From NCBI GenBank assembly GCA_025765615.1, contig JAIVFJ010000075.1, positions 62,001 to 126,000 of the forward strand: a stretch of DNA of 64,000 bases. The letters are read 5' to 3'. The stretch's first letter is position 1, and each line of letters begins with the position of its first letter. The notes beneath the pieces are model-generated. The model ran no database searches and had not been told where the DNA came from. It was given only the letters and a program-made list of their open reading frames with translations. The DNA is from Zopfochytrium polystomum. Taxonomy: Eukaryota; Chytridiomycota; Chytridiomycetes; Chytridiales; Chytridiaceae. The position numbers and the translations under genes are program-made. Below are positions 59,716 to 64,000 of this stretch, piece after piece.

Positions 59716-60705
59716 AAATTGCCTTGACACCATCGCCAACCCAACCTTCACACAGACACATGCTCACCCCCACCCTTGCTGGGCCAGTATCACCCAGGTT
59801 TCAAAACAGCCCCAATTATCAATGATTTATATGGTTGTGCATTGCATTTTCAATGTCCTTCACAGATTTGCCTCACGTGCCCCAACTTCCACCAGCCTGT
59901 AACACACAATCTCTGGATTGACTACACACAGGACAACAACACCAATCAGCCAAGAGCATTGCATTTTTCATTATTGGAGAAAAATGACATGAACTTAAAA
60001 TGAACTTCATCTCAACTTGAGCAAAACCTGAATTTGGACTTTGCCCTCAGAGGTTGGCCACAGGGGGTCAAATTAACGCTAGAAAAAAGCAAAAATCAAT
60101 CTTTTTTTTGAATTTGACAACATATGAGAGAGGCAATTGTGGTACCATCCTGAGCAAAGGTTTGAATTGACTGAGTCATCTGCACAGTATCAAAGGCTAA
60201 ACCCAGCGTTGAAGGGGCTGTCAAGTTGGAGAAAGGGGACTGTGCTGGATGGTGTGTGGTGGGAATTGTGGGATTGCAGAGACCCGACCCTTGGTGGTGG
60301 CAGAAGCAGACTTTACAGTGCCCTTACTGCTGTTGCTGCCTCTGGCAGCAAGAATATTAATTAGTGATTGCTGTTGCCGTCAATCAAGCTAGTGCATCAT
60401 TTGAGTCAAGCTTCAAGGACAGTCGGGCCATAATCAAGGCTCACTTGAACCAAGTCCTGACTTGTTGGGATGGCACAGATCTGCTGAAAACCTGGAATCT
60501 GTCTGCCTGGCGAAACTGCAATTGTTGTTGCTATATTATTGGGTATCGTCCTTTTTTTTCTGAATAATCCACAATCTCTGTGCTGTCTGTGTTAACAAAA
60601 GGATTGGTGGTGGGCCCCTCTTGGGTCCTATCCAAATCTGGAATGGTGGTTCTGTAAATTAAATTATTTTGCCTAATGTTATTGGGTTATAGGGGAGAGC
60701 ATTGA

Positions 60706-60779
60706 GGTCACATGGTGTAGTTGGTTATCACGTCTGTCTAACACACAGACGGTCTCCAGTTCGAGTCTGGATGTGACCA
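60706..60779 (+). tRNA. tRNA-Val(AAC)
   Basis: Acceptor GGTCACA/TGTGACC perfect, anticodon stem TCTGT/ACAGA with loop CTAACAC (AAC), T arm TCCAG-TTCGAGT-CTGGA, discriminator A. Confidence 0.93.
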
Positions 60780-63530
60780 CAGCCACTTTGTCTGTTGTAA
60801 GGATTGGCATATCTTTGGATATATCCCCAATCTGAGCTTATGCTCTCTGCTGTGTGGTGAAGGATAAGGAAAGAATGCTTAACTGCAGTGCAGTTGGAAT
60901 GCCGTTAGGATATGGTTAAAAAAAATGCTTCTCTGGAGAAGGTACAGTTTGCCTTGCTGTTAAGTCAATTGACTATGTAACACAAGGTTAAAAAGTTCAA
61001 GTCTGCACAGTTAACGGTTTGTCTGTGCCTCAGTTAAGCATTTTTTCAACGTTTGCTGATACGGTTCTGCACAAAAGTCGAAAATTGGATAAAAAAACAC
61101 TTCCCTTTTTTTTTTTTTTTTTTTTTTTGGTAGTCGTCATTTTCGTCAAACTCCGCTTTTCAGTCTCCTTTTCTGCCTTTTTCAAAGGTGGACTGCTGCA
61201 CCCACACATGGAAGAAAAACCAATGGCAATGCAAACGTGCAAAGGCACAAAAGCAAAATAGGCAGGTACACAAGAGTGTGGAGCATGCACACAAGACTGC
61301 CAGGCCTGACAACCCTCAGGTCCTTGTGGTTGTCCTTGTCATAATCATACCACAGGAGGCCTGCCACCTCCTGCTGGTTCTGCTCTGCCAGCTTCAGCGC
61401 CTTCACAACCTGCATTGCAGGTGCACAAAATATTCTGCATGCACTCAAAGAGGACAAGCACCTGCTAAAACAGCGGCCACTCGCACTAAAGATTCCTACC
61501 AGCAGAAGGAGGAGACTCAGGAGGAAAGCACGCTCTCACTGGGCCATTTTTGCACAATTTTTTTACCACAGTTTGGGACATCAAAACCAAACAAATTTGC
61601 AATTAATGACACTGCAGCTGCATCTAGTCTCTTGAAAATGCATCCACTGGCAAAACACTTCATAGGGATATTTGTATTCATGAAAGCAAACATCCTGACA
61701 GAGGGATTTGCCTGAATGTTGGTTTCCACCAGAGTAGTTAGGAGGTGCAGCTTCCTTGTTTTGTTGGACATGTCACACTACAATTGAGGAAATTGACGCT
61801 CCCCAATTAGAGAAAAACAATGTGGGTGTCGTTTGATAGCAGAGGCTTTGGAGAGTAGATTCAGTATCTCCAGTGACAGCACACTGATGTATATTATTGG
61901 GCAATGGCTGGATTATTGTTTTGGTATAGGGCGCGTCAGGACAAAACACAAAAATTTTTAACATGACACACTGTTGGCCCAACCTGAGTGCTGCACATAA
62001 AACCGAGCAGCCAAAACCACCAGCAGTGCCGAAAACATTGGGCCTCTTTGGCCAGCTCCACCTTGCCAGTGACACCCACTAAACATAATTTCAGGCTTTG
62101 AGGCCCCATCAGTGCAGGGGCAGTGGATTGAAAGGTGGGAAAATGAAGGAAGAGGAAAAGGAGGAAAAATCAGAATGAATAATGATGAACAAGGGGTGTG
62201 CCCCTTGTGCTTGGGCCAATTCAGCACAAGGAATGCAGGATGCTCTTTTATAGTGATAAACACTAGAGTCTGTGAGGGGATGTGATGAATGGTAATGAAG
62301 ATAAAAATAAATTTAGGGGCCAATATAACAACATAGTCACAACTGGGGGAGAGCTTTTAGGGAGACTCCAACTAAGGCCATGATCAGTGAGATTTTATAA
62401 TCTCACAAATGTGCATCTCACAGATGGTCAGAGGTCTCCCTGAACCCTCCTCACTAAGAGGACGACTTGTGTGATTCAGTACCAAGCCTGCGACAGCGAC
62501 ATTGGAGAGGCCCACGCAGGCTTCCTTAAACAGAGGGGAATGAAAAAAGGTTCAGAGTACTTATACAAATCTGAATTCTTAGAGATGGCATTCATTGAGG
62601 TTGTGGTCACATTTGTAAAGATAGTTGAGATTAATATAGGCTGCTTCTCCAAGGACAACTATTTACAGGGGAAGTGGCATTAGGAAAACGAGGAAAAGTA
62701 AGCAAAAGAAAGGAAGAATGAAAATTACTGACAAGGAAGAAAAGATAAGAGATAAGAAGCATTTACATGATTATGTACACCTATAATCAAGAGGCGGCTC
62801 CCAGGCTACATAGACCCATTTTTTTAACCAAGGAGCCAAATAGCTCTTTCATTATCACAAAGATAATGATTCTAATTGCACTGATAAGTGGCAATCCTCG
62901 TTCTAGGACTTAAAATTAAGTCTACATAGCGGAAAAATTATAAAAGTTAGAGAAATGACCGAATCAATTCCTCTTTCTGAAGGGTCAAAGGTTCGTGTGA
63001 AAGTATACAATGTGTTTTACTGAATCATAGATTAGGTTCTTCAGCTCTTATGCTACTATGACCCACACCTTATGTGATATACCCAAGAATCTAACACAGG
63101 AGACGCAGGAGAAGCGAATGGGCCTAGGAAGTTGGGTGGGTTGCCTTAGTGGGGAAAAAGATCTGATGGGGAAACAAGAAAATCCAAATTTGCTTGATTT
63201 TGATGTCCCGCACTGTAGGTGCTGTGTTTTGTGCAGATGCTGCTGTTCTTGGTGTGCAAGTGGGTTTTTGTTTGTGTGTATGCTGGTTATTTTGGTGTGG
63301 CTGCAGCCAAAGTGGCCCTTGTCACTCCTTTTTGGCGAGTACTTTATGTGATCAAACACAAAATTTAAATTCTTCGTAGTTTTCTTGGATTTGTGGATGT
63401 TCAAGCCAGGGAAGAGGTTTGGAAGACAGGCTTTGTGAGTGAGTGGATCGCCCAACAGCTCCTTTGGTGAGATTGGTGAACCAGAATGGCAGTGACGCAG
63501 AAAGCTCCAATGCAAATGTCACCAGCGCCG
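60780..63530. other. AT-rich region without a supportable gene
   Basis: Short frames only, for example 61182-61457 (minus) and 61188-61715 (plus), which overlap each other; no recognisable domains. A T22 run lies at about 61,107-61,129. Confidence 0.4.
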
Positions 63531-63602
63531 TGGAGGCACAGGGGATCGAACCCTGGGCATCTCGCATGCGTAGCGAGCTATCTACCACTGATATATACCC
63601 CC
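63531..63602 (-). tRNA. tRNA-Ala-like with CGC anticodon and A33
   Basis: Paralogue of the tRNA-Ala at 53248: acceptor GGGGGTA/TGCCTCC, anticodon stem CTCGC/GCGAG, T arm CAGGG-TTCGATC-CCCTG. The loop is TACGCAT instead of TTTGCAT, so position 33, almost always U, is A and the anticodon would be CGC (Ala GCG). Possibly a non-functional copy. Confidence 0.7.
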
Positions 63603-64000
63603 AATAGTGGTACAGAGACCCCTTAGTACTAATAGCAAAACTTGCTGTGAAGCCTGGGCACGGTAGGTGCTTGAGCTTTAAACATGTTCCACACAACATG
63701 CCAGTGCTGGAAAAGGAAGACTGCATAAACAGGGGCTATTCAAAGCTGCCAAACACGCACTCATTCCTATCACATTGCTGGGGTGAGGCACACTGATGTT
63801 TTCAACCCAAGCGAATATCAAAACCACCTCCAGGTGCTTGTGCAGTGTCAAAAGCAGTAGAAGTGTCAATAGCACTGGGACCAGTGCAAATGTTATTTTT
63901 ACTTGCTATTACTCTTCAAAGGTATGTAGTGTGAGCAGATCCTGGATTTCAATCAAAGTAAGGCTCCAAGATAGGGTAACAAGCCACAAAAGGGCGTGTG

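Overview
The window looks like nuclear DNA of a fungus, probably an early-diverging (chytrid-like) lineage. Support: genes split by short GT-AG introns, a fungal-type 6-phosphofructo-2-kinase/fructose-2,6-bisphosphatase, an R-SNARE of the Sec22 family, and a chitin-binding (CBM18) plus NodB chitin deacetylase gene. No prokaryotic operons are seen. The exact species cannot be fixed from the sequence alone.

Layout. 0-8 kb: SEC22 (plus strand) and a 12-exon PFK-2/FBPase-2 gene (minus strand), both intact, with poorly interpretable GC-rich DNA between them. 8-12 kb: no gene I can support. 12.1-37.6 kb: the most striking part, a head-to-tail, all-minus-strand array of one family of secreted-protein genes (seven substantial members, called A, B, E, F, G, H and J here, plus up to four decayed copies C, D, I and K). 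All share a signal peptide, a conserved Ala/Gly domain, an Asp/Asn-Ser-x-x-Pro-Gly motif, a glycine-zipper hydrophobic segment ending NQxxLE(L/V)T, an NQG(I/L)NxPK motif, a C-x-(L/I)-(K/R)RRD motif and a Lys/Ala/Gly-rich tail whose length ranges from about 80 to over 1,000 residues. I recognise no described family. Polypurine/polypyrimidine microsatellites lie upstream of most members, and a 226-bp block is duplicated upstream of H and J. Several members carry single-base frame breaks, mostly +1 in homopolymers, while SEC22, PFK-2, A and B have none.

37.8-48.0 kb and 52.8-64 kb: AT-richer, gene-poor DNA with decayed Ty1/copia elements, copia LTRs, a Tc1/mariner transposase relic, a solo LTR with a perfect 5-bp target duplication and heat-shock-element arrays, and 13 dispersed tRNA or tRNA-like genes. 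Two of the tRNAs have introns and three have abnormal anticodon loops. Between these zones, 48.4-52.8 kb is a GC-rich island with a single-pass membrane protein ending in a PPxY motif and a chitin deacetylase gene cut off inside its NodB domain exactly where the AT-rich DNA starts.

The genes do not form a pathway. The common themes are cell surface and secretion: ER-Golgi SNARE, secreted array proteins, membrane receptor-like protein, and chitin-modifying enzyme.
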